Shown here in pieces: positions 1-11,577 of a stretch of 64,000 bases of DNA. Source of the DNA: Sycon ciliatum (taxonomy: Eukaryota; Porifera; Calcarea; Leucosolenida; Sycettidae); contig NC_088646.1 of the NCBI RefSeq assembly GCF_964019385.1, positions 2,750,013-2,814,012 of the forward strand. The letters are read 5' to 3'. Within the stretch, counting starts at the first letter, position 1. Each line of letters starts with the position of its first letter. Under the pieces are notes generated by a model that did not search any database, was not told the DNA's origin, and worked only from the letters and a program-made list of their open reading frames with translations. Both the position numbers and the translations under genes were made by a program.

Positions 1-593
1 AACGAACATTTAATTCTAACAATTTAACGAATTTAAGAAATTTGTTTACATTTGATGTCGTTATGTACAAAACGATATGTACCTGTACAGTCATTTGCCG
101 GTTTTGAGACGGAATTCGTTAGAATTTCACCTCCCTATTATTATTAGAAGCTTCTCCGCGTTGGCATCAATGCAATGTAGATATACACAGCATGATAGCT
201 TTCGCATAAGCCGAAGCGACACCAGCCAAACAGGATATGGATGGCGATATAAAAACATATGCGATATAAAACGCGTGACGAAAATAGAATACAATTAAAA
301 AAAGCAAACGAGGAGCTCAACCGAGTTGAATTTGAATTTGCTGATCATTGCCAGGGTTCATCCTTGAGCAGTAACATAATTAAACATATCTCTCCAGGAT
401 ACGGCCGCTGAGGTAGCTCCACAAAACTCCGGAGATCGTTAACTTTAATTGACGTTAAAATATCTTGTCTTACAGTAGCTATTTCAACGTTGTGGTCACC
501 ATGACGTCACCATGACATCACCATGATCGGCATCAGGAGTGAAGTACTAAGTGGACATAGGAGAGGAGAGGTTACTAGTACATGTCAGTATAA
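1..593. other. No gene recognised
   Basis: This stretch is AT-rich and only short open frames without recognisable similarity occur. Around 495-530 a few near-copies of a CACCATGACGTCA-like motif follow each other. I see nothing else that can be supported. Confidence 0.5.
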
Positions 594-1072
594 GGGAAGC
601 TCTGTGCGGTAGGGGTTCACAAACAGGGAAGCTTTGTGCGGTAGGGGTTCACAAACAGGGAAGCTTTGTGCGGTAGGGGTTCACAAACAGGGAAGCTTTG
701 TGCGGTAGGGGTTCACAAACAGGGAAGCTCTGTGCGGTAGGGGTTCACAAACAGGGAAGCTTTGTGCGGTAGGGGTTCACAAACAGGGAAGCTTTGTGCG
801 GTAGGGGTTCACAAACAGGGAAGCTCTGTGCGGTAGGGGTTCACAAACAGGGAAGCTTTGTGCGGTAGAGGTTCACAAACAGGGAAGCTTTGTGCGGTAG
901 GGGTTCACAAACAGGGAAGCTCTGTGCGGTAGGGGTTCACAAACAGGGAAGCTCTGTGCGGTAGGGGTTCACAAACAGGGAAGCTCTGTGCGGTAGGGGT
1001 TCACAAACAGGGAAGCTCTGTGCGGTAGGGGTTCACAAACAGGGAAGCTCTGTGCGGTAGGGGTTCACAAAC
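594..1072. repeat. 32-bp minisatellite, 15 units
   Basis: Fifteen head-to-tail copies of a 32-bp unit occur with no length variation; the core GTGCGGTAG recurs at 604, 636, 668 and so on to 1052. Nearly all variation is one C/T site (GCTCTG versus GCTTTG), plus a single G-to-A change in unit 9. The last five units all carry C. There are no unique spacers, so this is a tandem array and not a CRISPR. Confidence 0.95.
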
Positions 1073-1589
1073 GCCACGATGACGAACTGAGCAACAAAAT
1101 GAGCAGGGCCGGACAGACAACCATTCTAGACTGATTGGTAAACGCTCATGCCTGCGGTGTTATTTATTTATTTATTGTATTTTCTCTCCCCTCTTCTTAG
1201 GAGTAGGTGGTGTCTTCAGTAAAACAAAACAAAAAAAAACATTCACTCAACTCGTGGACCATGACCAATTACAGTACACGTATGCTGGAATGAATAGCAA
1301 CAAGAAGCAGCAGCAAGTGGGTATTTCCTCTCTCCTAGGGGTCACGTCTAGCACTGCAGGGCACAGAGACAGGCAAAGCAGCGCGGTTTCGGAAAAGATC
1401 CCACCCAGATGCTTGATGTATTTCGCTTCGCGAATCCTTCTTCAGGGCCTATCCGCCTCAATGCCAAGTACTAGTACTACAAGAGCTAGAGTTGGATGGA
1501 TCCTACAACAGCGATGTCAATTTGTTGCCAGCATTGGACCAACCCCAGCCACCATCCTCGGATAGCCGGCCGTTAACACCGCGTACGAA

Positions 1590-1985
1590 GTCGTCGTAAA
1601 GTGGAGGCTGAACCTTTTCATGATCCCATTTGGCTCGGCAGGGCAGAAGTTCACTGAATTGTTGGCGCAGTACATTAAGAACTTTGCGGATGGCTCTCCA
1701 CTTCGGTGCATTGCATGGAAGGCAGTCTGCGTTGCTGCTCACGTATTGTTGCAGAAGACGCACAACTCCAAGATCATGACAGATCAGTCAGCTCATCTTC
1801 TTCGGCGGTTAGAGCTCTGGAAGGGGCAACAAGATCGTGGATCTTGTGTCGGAGGGCGCATGCATTCAAAATCATTTACCACCAATGTATACGTCTCGTT
1901 CCAATGAGGCATCTGACAAGAGTGATGTTGTGTTCTCTAATCTAGTGTTTGGCGGTAAAATTCATTCAGCAATCCGGTATCGAGA

Positions 1986-2068
<83 letters not shown>

Positions 2069-4380
2069 CCGATGGTGTCTTGCACTTAGATGGCCGGCGG
2101 ACGAATCTTCCACAAGAACATTTAGAGATGTGTTGCGATCAAAGCACCCCACACCTGTTGACCCTCCAGAATCCATCCTACTGGAGGGCGATGCAGCAAT
2201 AGCCAACCCTATCTTATTCCAGAGAATAACGCCCGAGCTGATTTCGCAAGATGTCTCGACAGATGAAGGGTTCTTCTGGCCCATCCAGTGTTGATGCGGA
2301 TGGGTGGTGCAGAATGCTCACCAGTTACAACTCTGCATCTGACAACCTCTGTCGCGCATTGGCCCTCGCAGCGCAGTGCTTGTGTACAGAGGCAATACCG
2401 GCTTCCGATGTGAGTGCATTTACCGCATCTGGACTCATTGGTGTCTGTGATCAAGCCGTACATTCTACGTGCTGTCGCTCCCATGCAGCTCTGTTTGGGT
2501 GTGCCATCTGCCTGCGGAGCTGCTGTACACGCTATGCAGAAAATGTTCAACCGTGATGATAGTACAGAGGCGGTTCTCTTTGTGGATGCGACAAACTCCC
2601 TGAACCGCACTGCAGCACTTCACAATATTCCGAGGATCTGTCCGGCTCTGGGAAGGATATTTCAAAATACCTACTCAGATAAGACCAGACTGTTTGTGGC
2701 CGGTGGTGGTGAGGTTCTCTCCCAAGAAGAAACTGTCAGGGCGATCCCCTGGCCATGGCCTATTATGCTGTAGCAACTGTACCGGTAGTTCAGAGGTTGC
2801 AGGAGGCAAACCCCAACGTCGACCAGGAATGGTATGCTGACGACGATGCAGCTGGCGGTGATATTAGCTCCCTCGCGAGCTACTGGAAAGATGTTTTAAA
2901 AAACATTTTCGGACCTGAGTATGGATACAATCCCAATCCCACCAAGACCAGTCTCCTGGTAAAGCCTCAGTACGTGGACCGGCCTGAGGCCGTGTGTTGC
3001 AGGGGATGGGAGTCTGCGTCACGGCGGCGGGTCACCAATATCTCGGCGGGATCATTGGTTGTGAAGAGTATTGCCATCGTACCGGAGACAGGTACGTCAA
3101 CAACTGGCGACTTGAGCTGATGGCTCTCGCTGGAATGGCGGAAATGCAACCCCAGGCCGCCTATGCTGTGCTCACAAAGGGCTTATCGTCCTAATGGACC
3201 TACCATTTGAGAGCATCATTGATAAACTCCGTCACCCTGGCCCCTCTCGATGAGGCATTGGATCATCAGTTTCTTCCTGCCCTTTTGGGCCAGGGAATGG
3301 CAGCTGACAGCTCGCAGAGACAGCTTCTGTCCCTCCCAACACGATTCAGGGGCTTGGCAATCCCTATGGTATCAAAGTCTGCAGAGGCAGACCATCAGGC
3401 ATCACTTGCCATCACGGCGTCAATGGTGAACTTGATCGATGCCCACGGTAACGACTCTACTAACGAGAGCGTCCGAGACGCCCCAGCCATGATCAGTCCG
3501 GACCCAAACACGCAAAGCGTCTTGAGCATCGTGGAGGGCATGGCCAATCCTGTTCTAGAAGCCGTTGACGAGACACGAGGCACCGCCCGACAAAAGCGCC
3601 AGGAGAAAAAAACGGTCGGTGCCGGCAGCAGCAGACAGAGCTTGCCGCGGAGCTTTCACCGGTCCAGCGGCAGTTGCTCGCAGTAGCAGATGAGAAGGGC
3701 ATGTCAACATGGTGAACAGCGCAACCGTCCTGGAAAAACCGCACCGTGCTGAGAAAGTCGGATTTCAGAGACGCTCTATGCATACGCTATGGTCTTCCAC
3801 TGGAGTGTATGTGATCATTGTGTCTATGGGAAGTCCATGACTACCCACCATGCCATCACGTGCCCGACCGGCGGCTATCCATCGGCTCGCCATAACGAGC
3901 TTCGGGACCTTCTAGCCAGCGTACTGCAGGAGGTACTGCCCGATGTGGAGATTGAGCCACGTTTGCTACCACTACACGGTGAGGATGTCTCTGCCACCTC
4001 GGCTAATCTTCAGCCAGAGGCACGCCTGGACATAAGGGCTAGGGGTTTCTGGTCGCGGCAGCAGGGCATCTTTTTTTGATGTAAGGGTCACTGACCTTGG
4101 TCCGTCCTTGCTGTCTCATCCGGAAATCCTTAGCCACCTGAGATCACACGAGAGAATGAAGAAGGCGGCGTATGGTGCCAGAGTCAATCAGTTGGACGGA
4201 GAGCATCATTCACCCCACTGGTGTTTTCGACCTCGGGTGTGTCGGGCAAGGAAAACACTATATTTCTGAAGTCGCTAGCTGCTTTGGTTTCGCCGCAAGG
4301 TCGGGAGCCCCTTTGCAGCATATTGCCGCGGGCTGTGCTGACACGGGCAGAGGCGTGACTTCGCCTTTGCATGCCGGTAG
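1590..4380 (+). pseudogene. RLE-type retroelement family, copy A (degenerate)
   Basis: This is a near full-length but heavily mutated member of the RT-RLE family whose best copy lies at 34460-38348 (minus). Readable pieces in order are: the pre-RT segment ending RRLELW (1620-1830), a GPSSVDADGW block (about 2280-2310), an RT core with a VDATNSLNR-type palm motif (about 2580), a YADDD box (about 2835), a thumb-like region to 3700, a Cys-His zinc motif with RHNELRD (3790-3915), and a nuclease signature RLDIRARGFW then FFDVRV (about 4025-4090), followed by the family's C-terminal segment to 4360. Several frame changes and stops separate the pieces. It is the most diverged of the five copies in the window, so it is probably an older insertion. 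Confidence 0.75.
1982..2064. repeat. (GA)n microsatellite
   Basis: About 40 GA dinucleotides with one early GGG interruption lie inside RLE copy A between its pre-RT segment and the GPSSVDADGW block. Open frames across it (poly-Arg-Glu, poly-Ser-Leu) are artefacts of the repeat. Confidence 0.95.
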
Positions 4381-5349
4381 GCAATTTTATTAGGTAACAA
4401 TTTCTTGTCGAGCTTTTCAATCTTACATTTCAATTGAGTGTTCTATTTATTTCCGAATTTGGGTTTTCTTTTTGCTTTGACTCTTACTTCATGGTTTCAC
4501 GCGATTGGCCCAATTGGTGTTGTGAATAAAACCGTTCTCAAGTACTACAAGAGCTGGTAGTAAAACTGTATGTGGATATCTATGAAGGTTGACAACTGGT
4601 CCGAGTATGATGCATGATCGGCATCATATTTCTCAATCAAGGATGAGTGAGAAAATAGGATCTTGCAGCAAATAGAGACCACTTGCTTTGAGGATGATGT
4701 ATGTGTCTGTGTAATGAAGCGGCTGCATGCAGTGGAGCTTGCACACCTTTTAAAAGTAGTGAATCAACGTCAAAAACGCATTCTATAGCGTTGTTTGCAT
4801 TCTCCTGGCGGCAGGGCATTGCCAAACTGATTACCTTTCATATGAAAATAATCCAAGCGATGTGGAAGAAGCCTTTCACTGCTCGACCAGGCCGATAACC
4901 CTTCTTCATTCGTAGTCATACACCAAAACTAGACCAATTTGAAATTTCTCAAGCTTGAGAAATGTTTCCCGGCAAAAAAACCCGAAATCTGTTAGATCGG
5001 GATGGAGCGTTTGGGAATGGACTGCAATAGCTTTTATTTTTAGACCTCATCGGATCAAATCCGACGACTTTCTGATTTTTCGACCCGGGTCAGATTTCAA
5101 CCTGCCATGTGCGCAAAATGAATGACGCGTTTACATGACGCATTGCGCTTGACCCGGGTTGAAATTTCGCCCCAGATTGATTTCAACCCTCCCCTTGGCT
5201 TGGGGGGGGGGGGGGAGGGTTGAAATCAACCCGGGGCGAGAAATCGTACTAACGTACTTCTGTGCGTATTTCTCGCCAGGTTTGAATAGCACGGCACGTG
5301 CAAATTTCACGCGAAAGTATTCACGTGACCATACAGGACTGTAGAAGTG
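4381..5349. other. Intergenic, one strong hairpin
   Basis: No coding signal is recognised. A GC-rich inverted repeat is present: an 18-bp arm at 5177-5194 pairs perfectly with 5212-5229 across a G-run, and partly matching flanks (CGCCCC / GGGGCG) extend it. The motif GACCCGGGT occurs twice nearby (about 5084 and 5152). Confidence 0.5.
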
Positions 5350-6085
5350 GACTTTTGGCGGCCAAGAATGTGGAGTGGAAGCAGCAATCCACACAATGCG
5401 GCACCTGTGGAACGAGGAAGAGACCGAAGCAGTCCTCCTAGCAGACGCGAGCAATGCGTTCAACAGGCTGAACCGCAGTGTGTGCTTGCACAACATCCGT
5501 CACCTCTGTCCGGCCATCGCGGGTGCCGTCACCAACACCTACCGGCATCCCCGGGGCACGGCTGTTCGTCGATGGGGAGTGTCTTCTTTCTGAGGAGGGC
5601 ACCACCCAGGGAGACCCGATGGCAATGCCCGTGTTTGCCATTGGGCTCCTCCCACTCATGCAGAAGGCGGCGAGCAGCTTAGCGTCTCAGCACATCTGGT
5701 TTGCGGATGATTCCACAGCAGCAGGCCATATGCATGTGCTGCGTGTATGGTGGAACACGCTCAAGGAGGAGGGCCACAAGTATGGATACTTCATCAATGG
5801 CGCCAAGGCCACTCTCCTGGTGAAACCACAGTTTGCCAAAACCTCGGAGGAAGTATTCCATGGGACCAACATCGCAATCATGCAAATCGGTTGCCGTCAC
5901 CTGGGTGTGGGACTGGGCACTACTGCTTTCTGCAAGCAGTTTGTTGCAGGTTACGGAATGGGTGAAGGAATTGCAGGTCCTCACCAGCAGGTACGCCCAA
6001 TCGCAACCGCAAGCAGCGGACACGGCGTTCACGCAAGGGCTGAATGGCAAGTGGACATTCCTCGCTCGCACCATGCCATAAGCCC
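5350..6085 (+). pseudogene. RLE-type retroelement family, copy B (RT fragment)
   Basis: This is a fragment of the same RT family as copy C. It starts at an ECGVEAAIH block (5364), then [12 protein letters not shown] (about 5440), ARLFVDGEC...TTQGDP (about 5560-5625), FADDS (about 5698) and CRHLG (about 5892). An extra base near 5545 shifts the frame after NTYR. Similarity stops near 6085 (SQPQAA...KWTFLARTM), where the sequence changes to an unrelated LINE 3' end. The long open frame 5478-6482 crosses this junction and is therefore a chimera, not a gene. Confidence 0.75.
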
Positions 6086-6500
6086 AGGACTTACTCAGGC
6101 CCAGACCGATCGGCTCCAAGTAGCACAACACCGTGGGGCAAGAGCAGTTTATGGCTGGCCAGGGTGCTCCCGTGCCAGTGATCTCCTGGAACGCATGGAG
6201 GTGTTCAGGATTGGAGAAGTACATCGGCAGAAGGTCCTGGTCTTTGTCGGACGGTGCATACACACCAGTGCGAGTCCATCCCTCCAGGATCTCTTCGTAC
6301 GCTGCGCGGATCGTAGGACGCGCCTGTATCTCGCCCTGGGGCTTCGTCTGCCAGCTACACAAACCCGCGCCGGACGATCTCGCCCTGCCTCCCAAGGTAG
6401 CGCTCTTTGGAACATCCTACCGGATGCAGTCAGAGTACTGTCGTCTCTCAGCAGCTTCAAAGCTGCCGTCGTACCATACTGATGTTATAATATAAACTGG
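6086..6500 (+). pseudogene. CR1/L2-like LINE, ORF2 C-terminal end
   Basis: The segment encodes the typical tail of an APE-type LINE ORF2: LQVAQHRGARAV, then ASPSLQDLF and R-rich text, then ALWNILPDAVR close to the stop at about 6480. Only the 3' end is present; its 5' side abuts RLE copy B. It is a 5'-truncated insertion and no TSD could be identified. Confidence 0.65.
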
Positions 6501-7326
6501 CCCGGAGACAGCTTCCTGTCGGTGATTGATTTTCATTGTTTACCATTATTATTTGCCATGGCGACCCCCGTAAGTCCGTAACTGGCAGGGCAGGTTTGGG
6601 CCTTAAAAAAAAAGAAGAACAAATTCCTGATGTTAGTAGAAAGTACGTTAAGTTCTCTCGTTAGCAGTTAGTACACTGTACTTAGTTTTAGGAGTGCCTT
6701 ATTAGGCAGGTTACAGAACTGTCATTCGCTGGCTTGTAGTGTTGATAACGCTTCGCTCTTATTATGTCTCCTTTATTCACTTCTTTCGAAGGCGATAAGC
6801 CAGACCCACCGGGAAGATATTTCCATGGGTGGGACAGCAAAAAGAAAGTGAAAAAATAAAAAAAGGTAAAAACCAAAGGGGCAGGAAATAGGGGAAGGAA
6901 GAGGAAGAAAGGAAAGAACCTCAATCCGTACTCCAATACCAAAACAAAAATAAAGAATTTGCAGTGACAGGTATTCTACAAGTGATAAGGACGTTGAGAT
7001 CGGTCAAAGCTCGAAATTTGGTGAGCCGAATGATGTTATGGGGGTTATTATGACATTGGGATTCGGAATCGGTACCAGTCTATTACTGACGCCTCTAGAG
7101 TCCGCTCTGAAGTAGCACAAGGGACAAAAGCCGACACCAGGACTCAAGTATGGCCTATGCAAATTGGTGCCAAGTGCAAAAGCCTAAACTGGCCAGCGTC
7201 AGAGTGCTAACTGCTAAATCAAAGTGCATCAACCAATGAAGGGAGTAAGAAAGGAAATATCTTTATCAGTCTTCAAGCCTCTTGGCTATTGAACATGAAA
7301 ACGCAGCAGATGTAGCAGATGTGCAT
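6501..7326. other. Intergenic
   Basis: There is no gene or repeat I can support. The segment is partly purine-rich (6835-6950) and may include the 3' UTR of the LINE end that precedes it. Confidence 0.4.
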
Positions 7327-8200
7327 CTACATGTACATATTAAGGACAGTTCTTAGAATTTTAACCGAACCTTGGATAGCCTTCTGTTGCACAATAGCCA
7401 GGTTTCCTCCCTGCACAGTCCGAAGGCATTGAGGAGTCTCTCTCACCAAGCCTCCCAGGGCACCGACAACCACAGGTACCACGTCAACCTGGGTGAGGGA
7501 CCAAATTCTGGAAATCTCCCGCTTCAAGTCATAATATTTCGAGCGCTTTTCAGCCATTTTCTTATTGATGTTGTTCTCACCAGGGACGCTGATGTCTATG
7601 ATGTATGTGATGCGCTCCTTGTCATCAACAAGGAGCAGATCGGGCCTGTTTGCTGATACAGTTGAACATCGATTATCCGCACATCGACCATTCGATTATC
7701 CGTAACAGTTTTTTTGGACGCACGTGCCGTAGAGTACGCACTGTACATGTAGTGAGCCATTCAAAACATACGAAAATTTTGAAAAGTAAAAAGTAAAAAG
7801 GTCGTGCGGCTAGTAATAACCACTGAAAGTGTGTGAGTGACAGTTTTTTCTTATCCGGAACATTTGCCTTATCTGAACACCGCCTGACAGTTGTCTGCCC
7901 AGAGGTGGTCGGATAATCGATGTTCAACTGTAGTTTCAGGTCAGTTGGGACCGAATACTCCCAATAGAGCCGATACCAATCACTTTGGACCAATGCCTTG
8001 AGCTGGTGGTCGAATCGTGAAGCAACAGTAGGTAGATCCCGTGCTCTACACATTTCGAAGTGCACATACTTGACTATCCGGTTATGACGTTCGATGTAAC
8101 TGGTCCGAGCAAGAACTGGGCAGGCACTGACAATATTATGGTCAATTGTTTCTAAGCTGCCCTTGCAAAGTCTGCAATTGGCATCAGTTCGAGCAATTGA
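7327..8200 (-). pseudogene. RLE-type LINE C-terminus (second family), split by a MITE
   Basis: Read on the minus strand, the segment encodes CRLCKGSLETIDH...C with a following RHN (about 8185-8085), then RPDLLLVDD...YIIDISVPGE (about 7650-7580), then a conserved basic tail with PVVVGALGG (about 7475). This is the CCHC zinc motif plus PD-(D/E)xK-type nuclease arrangement of restriction-like-endonuclease LINEs. The two halves are separated by a 272-bp pogo-like MITE (7659-7930), and the frame resumes after it. The RT is missing: the copy begins next to a (TTA)n tract at about 8200. The family differs from copies A-E. Confidence 0.75.
7659..7930. mobile_element. pogo/Tigger-like MITE, 272 bp, TA TSD
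   Basis: Inverted ends of at least 21 bp (CAGTTGAACATCGATTATCCG) face each other, and TA dinucleotides lie immediately outside (7657-7658 and 7931-7932). The TIR start CAGTTGA and the TA target fit pogo/Tigger-type Tc1-mariner elements. There is no transposase ORF, so it is non-autonomous. It splits the RLE domain of the host LINE. Confidence 0.85.
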
Positions 8201-8244
8201 CTTTATTATTATTATTATTATTATTCGGATGGTGAGCCAATTAA

Positions 8245-8458
8245 ATAATTGTGAAAAGAAGAAGGACAAGATGTTACGAGTTATGACTAACTGTCCACCA
8301 ACGTAACCAGATCTTATACAGTCAGTGCGTGCGACAAAATGGCAAAATGGCAGTTTTGTGCCATTTTGTCGCACACGCTGACTGTATAAGATCTGGTTGC
8401 GTTGGTGGACAGTTAGTCATAACTCGTAACATTTTGTCCTTCTTCTTTTCACAATTAT
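8245..8458. repeat. Palindromic foldback (MITE-like), 214 bp
   Basis: Arms of about 100 bp (8245-8344 and 8359-8458) are near-perfect reverse complements around a short centre near 8350. The ends read ATAATTGTGAAAAG and CTTTTCACAATTAT, and TTA-rich sequence lies outside. It is non-coding. A diverged relative of the right arm may lie at 25003-25095. Confidence 0.85.
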
Positions 8459-8486
8459 TATTATTATTAAAAAATTTTAACTCGGA

Positions 8487-8508
8487 TTTTTTTTTTTTTT
8501 TTTTTTTA
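8487..8508 (-). other. Poly(A) tail of the 8.5-20.5 kb LINE
   Basis: A T-run on the plus strand is preceded, in minus-strand order, by the 3' UTR of the LINE ORF2. It marks the 3' end of that retroposed copy. Confidence 0.7.
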
Positions 8509-8886
8509 CTATGTTCACATTCCCAGCTCGAAAATAATAAAGAAAGACAATGATACTGAGACTAGGACGAACGTGACAACTATTGAGCAGGGGCTGCACC
8601 GAGACGCAGCAGTGATGGTGGGGCATTGATGGCTCTGCCGACCTGAGGTCTCGGCATCACGGCCAAAAACACGCACCAAAAACAAAAGATAGAGCTGTAC
8701 GAGTCAGCAAAATGAAAAGAAAGGAAGGGTTAACATCAGCGAGTGTGCGGGAGAAACTGTGAGACTATTAACAAATTACCAGGGCTGTTACTGAGAGGAG
8801 CATCATCATGGCTGATCATGGCGAGTCGGTTGTCTGAGCCAGTTGTGGTGCATAGATAGGGATAGAGGAGAACGACGAGAGCATCA
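8509..8886 (-). other. 3' UTR of the 8.5-20.5 kb LINE
   Basis: This is the non-coding stretch between the ORF2 stop (8887) and the poly(A) tract, read on the minus strand. No separate feature was found in it. Confidence 0.6.
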
Positions 8887-11546
8887 TCATAGCGAGTCGA
8901 CCGCCCAGAGCCAGTTTGTGCTTCGCAGATGGCGATAAACATTAGTTTTGAATGCTTGCATTCCCTTGCTGTGGGGAGGCTGGGACAGAAGAGCGGCGGG
9001 GAGGGAGTTCCAGTCACTAATACTGCAGTGTGGGAACGAGCGCTTTAATGCCAGCGGAACAGATGCAAGCAGCTGGTGTTGGAGCTGGTGGTCATGGCCA
9101 ATGACGCTACCATGCTCGCTGCGAGTTCTGGGGCTGGATGAGGGGAAATAGCGCGGTGGCAAAACAGAGAGCAGCTGCGGAGGGCCAGGCAGGTAATGCA
9201 GCTTGTATAGGCAGGCAAGCGAGGCAACAGTACGACGGATGGCCAGGCTAGGTAATAGTGCACCTGGACCGATGATTCGCAGAGCACAGCGTTGGATATG
9301 ATCCAGGCGTTGCAGGTAGCTGGGCGGAGCACCTATCCAGATGAGGGGGGCATACTCCATAACTGGTCGAACAAATGCCTTGTATACTGTGGTGCGGCCG
9401 GCTGGAGAGAGAATGTGCGCTGCACGGCGCAGGAAGCCCAGGCGTTGTTTGGCTCGAGTGGCAGCCTTCCGGAGATGAGTGCTGAATGACAGCTTCGAGT
9501 CAAAGGTCACTCCAAGTAAAGAGAGAGCCTTCTCCTCAAGGACAGGAGTGCCGCCGAAGACAATGCGAGGCAAATTGATGGGGGTTCTGCGGAGAGTGGC
9601 AGTCATGGCTTGGGACTTCGACGGTTCGAAGGAGATGCGCCATCTGCGGCCCCACTGATGCAAGCGATCAACAGAAGTCTGGAGGCTCAATGCTGCGTCG
9701 GCTGGGGATGTGTCGAGGGATATCAGGCTGTACAAGGTAGTATCGTCGGCGTACGCCTCCAGGTGGGCTCCGGGTGACAGGGTCTCTGAGGCGTCGTTCA
9801 CGTAAATCAGGAAGAGTGTAGGGCCGAGTATGCTCCCTTGGGGAACTCCTGCTGATATGGTATACAGCGATGAGGTTTGGCCACCCACCAAGCATTGAAT
9901 GGACCGTCCACCTAGGTAGGAAGAGAGCCAGGTATGCAGGGGGCCGCCAATGCCAAGATGGCGGACTTTGTGGAGGAGGCCAGCATGGGACACACGGTCG
10001 AATGCTCCGGCAATATCCACGGCTAGAATACGTGCTGCACCGCCTCGGCCGACGGCTGTGATCCAGGCGTGGTGTAGAGCCTGTAGCGCATCTGAGGTCC
10101 CGAGGCGGCGACGAAACCCGAACTGGTGGGGTGTCAGGAGTTTGTAACGCTCAAGGTGATTCATGAGCTGACGATTGATAATGCTCTCCATGATCTTAGA
10201 GATTATGCTCAGCAGTGAAACTGGACGATAATTCCTTAGGGCGGATCGTGAAGATCGCTTGTGGATTGGAACCACGCTGGCAGTCTTCCACATTTGTGGC
10301 TGGACTCCGTGCTGGAAGCAAAGAGCAAAGAGCTGACACAGTGGCTTGGCAAGTTCTCTGGCGCATTCCTTCAAGACACGAGCGGAAATACCGTCGGGTC
10401 CAGTCGCCTTTGAGGCATCCAGGCGAGCTAAAAGCTGGTGGACTGCATCCGGGGCGAAAGTGGACTGTCGTTAGTGCAGGTGCGTCAGCGAATGCCGTGT
10501 CCGGTAAGTCCATCGTGGTAAGGTCGCGGCCTTGCACACTGCACTTGCGGGAAAAGAAACGTGCGAAAGCCTCCGATTTCTCATAGCTTGTGGCCCTCTC
10601 GCAACCTTCACTATCAACGAGCAGGGGAATGTCAGTGTTCCGACCCTCGCCACAAGCGCACTTTAGCTTCGTCCACCATTCCTTCTCCTTCAGGGACCCA
10701 TTCGACAAGCTATGTCTGAGGCTGTTGTCTGAGGCTGTTCTCTTTGGAAACTCTAGATCTAGCGAGGACTGCAATAGCAATGTTTACATAACGGGTAAAC
10801 TCATGTTTCAGTGCAAAATCGTGAGGGTGCTTCCTCCAAGTGCGCCAGCGTTTGTCCTTCTCCTTCATGGCGGCTGCACACTCAGGTGTCCACCATTTCG
10901 GATCCGTTGACTTCACTGTCAGTGTCTTGGACGGAACGAACTGGGAAACGGCTTTCATGATTGTGGCAGTAACGTGCTCACACGAAGTTTCTGGGTTGGC
11001 AGTAATGACGGTTGACCAATCAACCTGGCGGAAAAAGGATCGGAGGCGGTTCCAGTCTGCCTTTTCATAGCGCCAGACAGTTCGTTGCACCGCCGCTTCA
11101 TGGGTAGGAAGAACACCTGTGAAGTCCGAAAGAATTACAGCGTGGTCCGATCGACCAATAGGGGACATTATCTGCGTGGTCACTGGAGAGTTGAACGTGG
11201 ACATCACCAGGTCGAGTGTGTTATCCCCGCGAGTAGGACTCTGAACGTGCTGCGTGAGAAAGTGGGCTGTGCATGTGTCTTCGAGGGCTTCCCCCGCAGA
11301 TGTGGTCTTCGAGCTATGGAGCCAATTGCGGTTATGCACGTTAAAATCACCGGCGAGTATGAGGTTGGCACCAAGTGCACGAGCAAAGGGAAGGATGTCA
11401 TCGAGATGGTTAATGAGCGTAAGGTCACTGGGCCCCGTCGAACCTGGCCTGTAAGCAGCGCCCAAGACTATCCTTTGTCCAGGGGACAATTGAATGGATA
11501 GCCAAATGAGTTCGTGATGTGGAGAAAATAACTCATCAATTACCAT
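8887..11546 (-). pseudogene. APE-type LINE ORF2: endonuclease C-part and reverse transcriptase
   Basis: Minus-strand ORF2 of a CR1/Jockey-like LINE. Residues from 11546 down are the rest of the AP-endonuclease domain (GAAYRPGS, then LAGDFNVHN, then GRSDH for catalysis). A linker containing EWWTKLKCACGEGRN follows at about 10690. From 10374 the RT is open: LRNYRPVSLL, VDIAGAFDRVSH, AGVPQGSILGP, and YADDTTLY as the catalytic box. The C-terminal part ends in DWNSLPAAL before the stop at 8887. Two frame changes (near 10710 and 10440) break the ORF, and the first part of the endonuclease lies 7.5 kb away at 19036-19240 because a BEL/Pao element landed inside it. Confidence 0.85.
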
Positions 11547-11572
11547 GGCTGGGAGTGTAGATCTGATCCATA

Positions 11573-11577
11573 CGGCC
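11573..11577. repeat. 5-bp target-site duplication CGGCC (left)
   Basis: It matches CGGCC at 19031-19035 exactly and touches the outer TGTT end of the left terminal repeat. A 5-bp duplication is normal for BEL/Pao integration. Confidence 0.85.

Noticed and set aside
594..1072. Regularly repeated 32-bp unit resembling a CRISPR array
   Set aside because: There are no unique spacers; units abut directly and the context is eukaryotic.
1837..2284. Arg-Glu repeat ORF and its antisense Ser-Leu ORF
   Set aside because: They follow from the GA microsatellite inside RLE copy A; the real similarity is in other frames on both sides.
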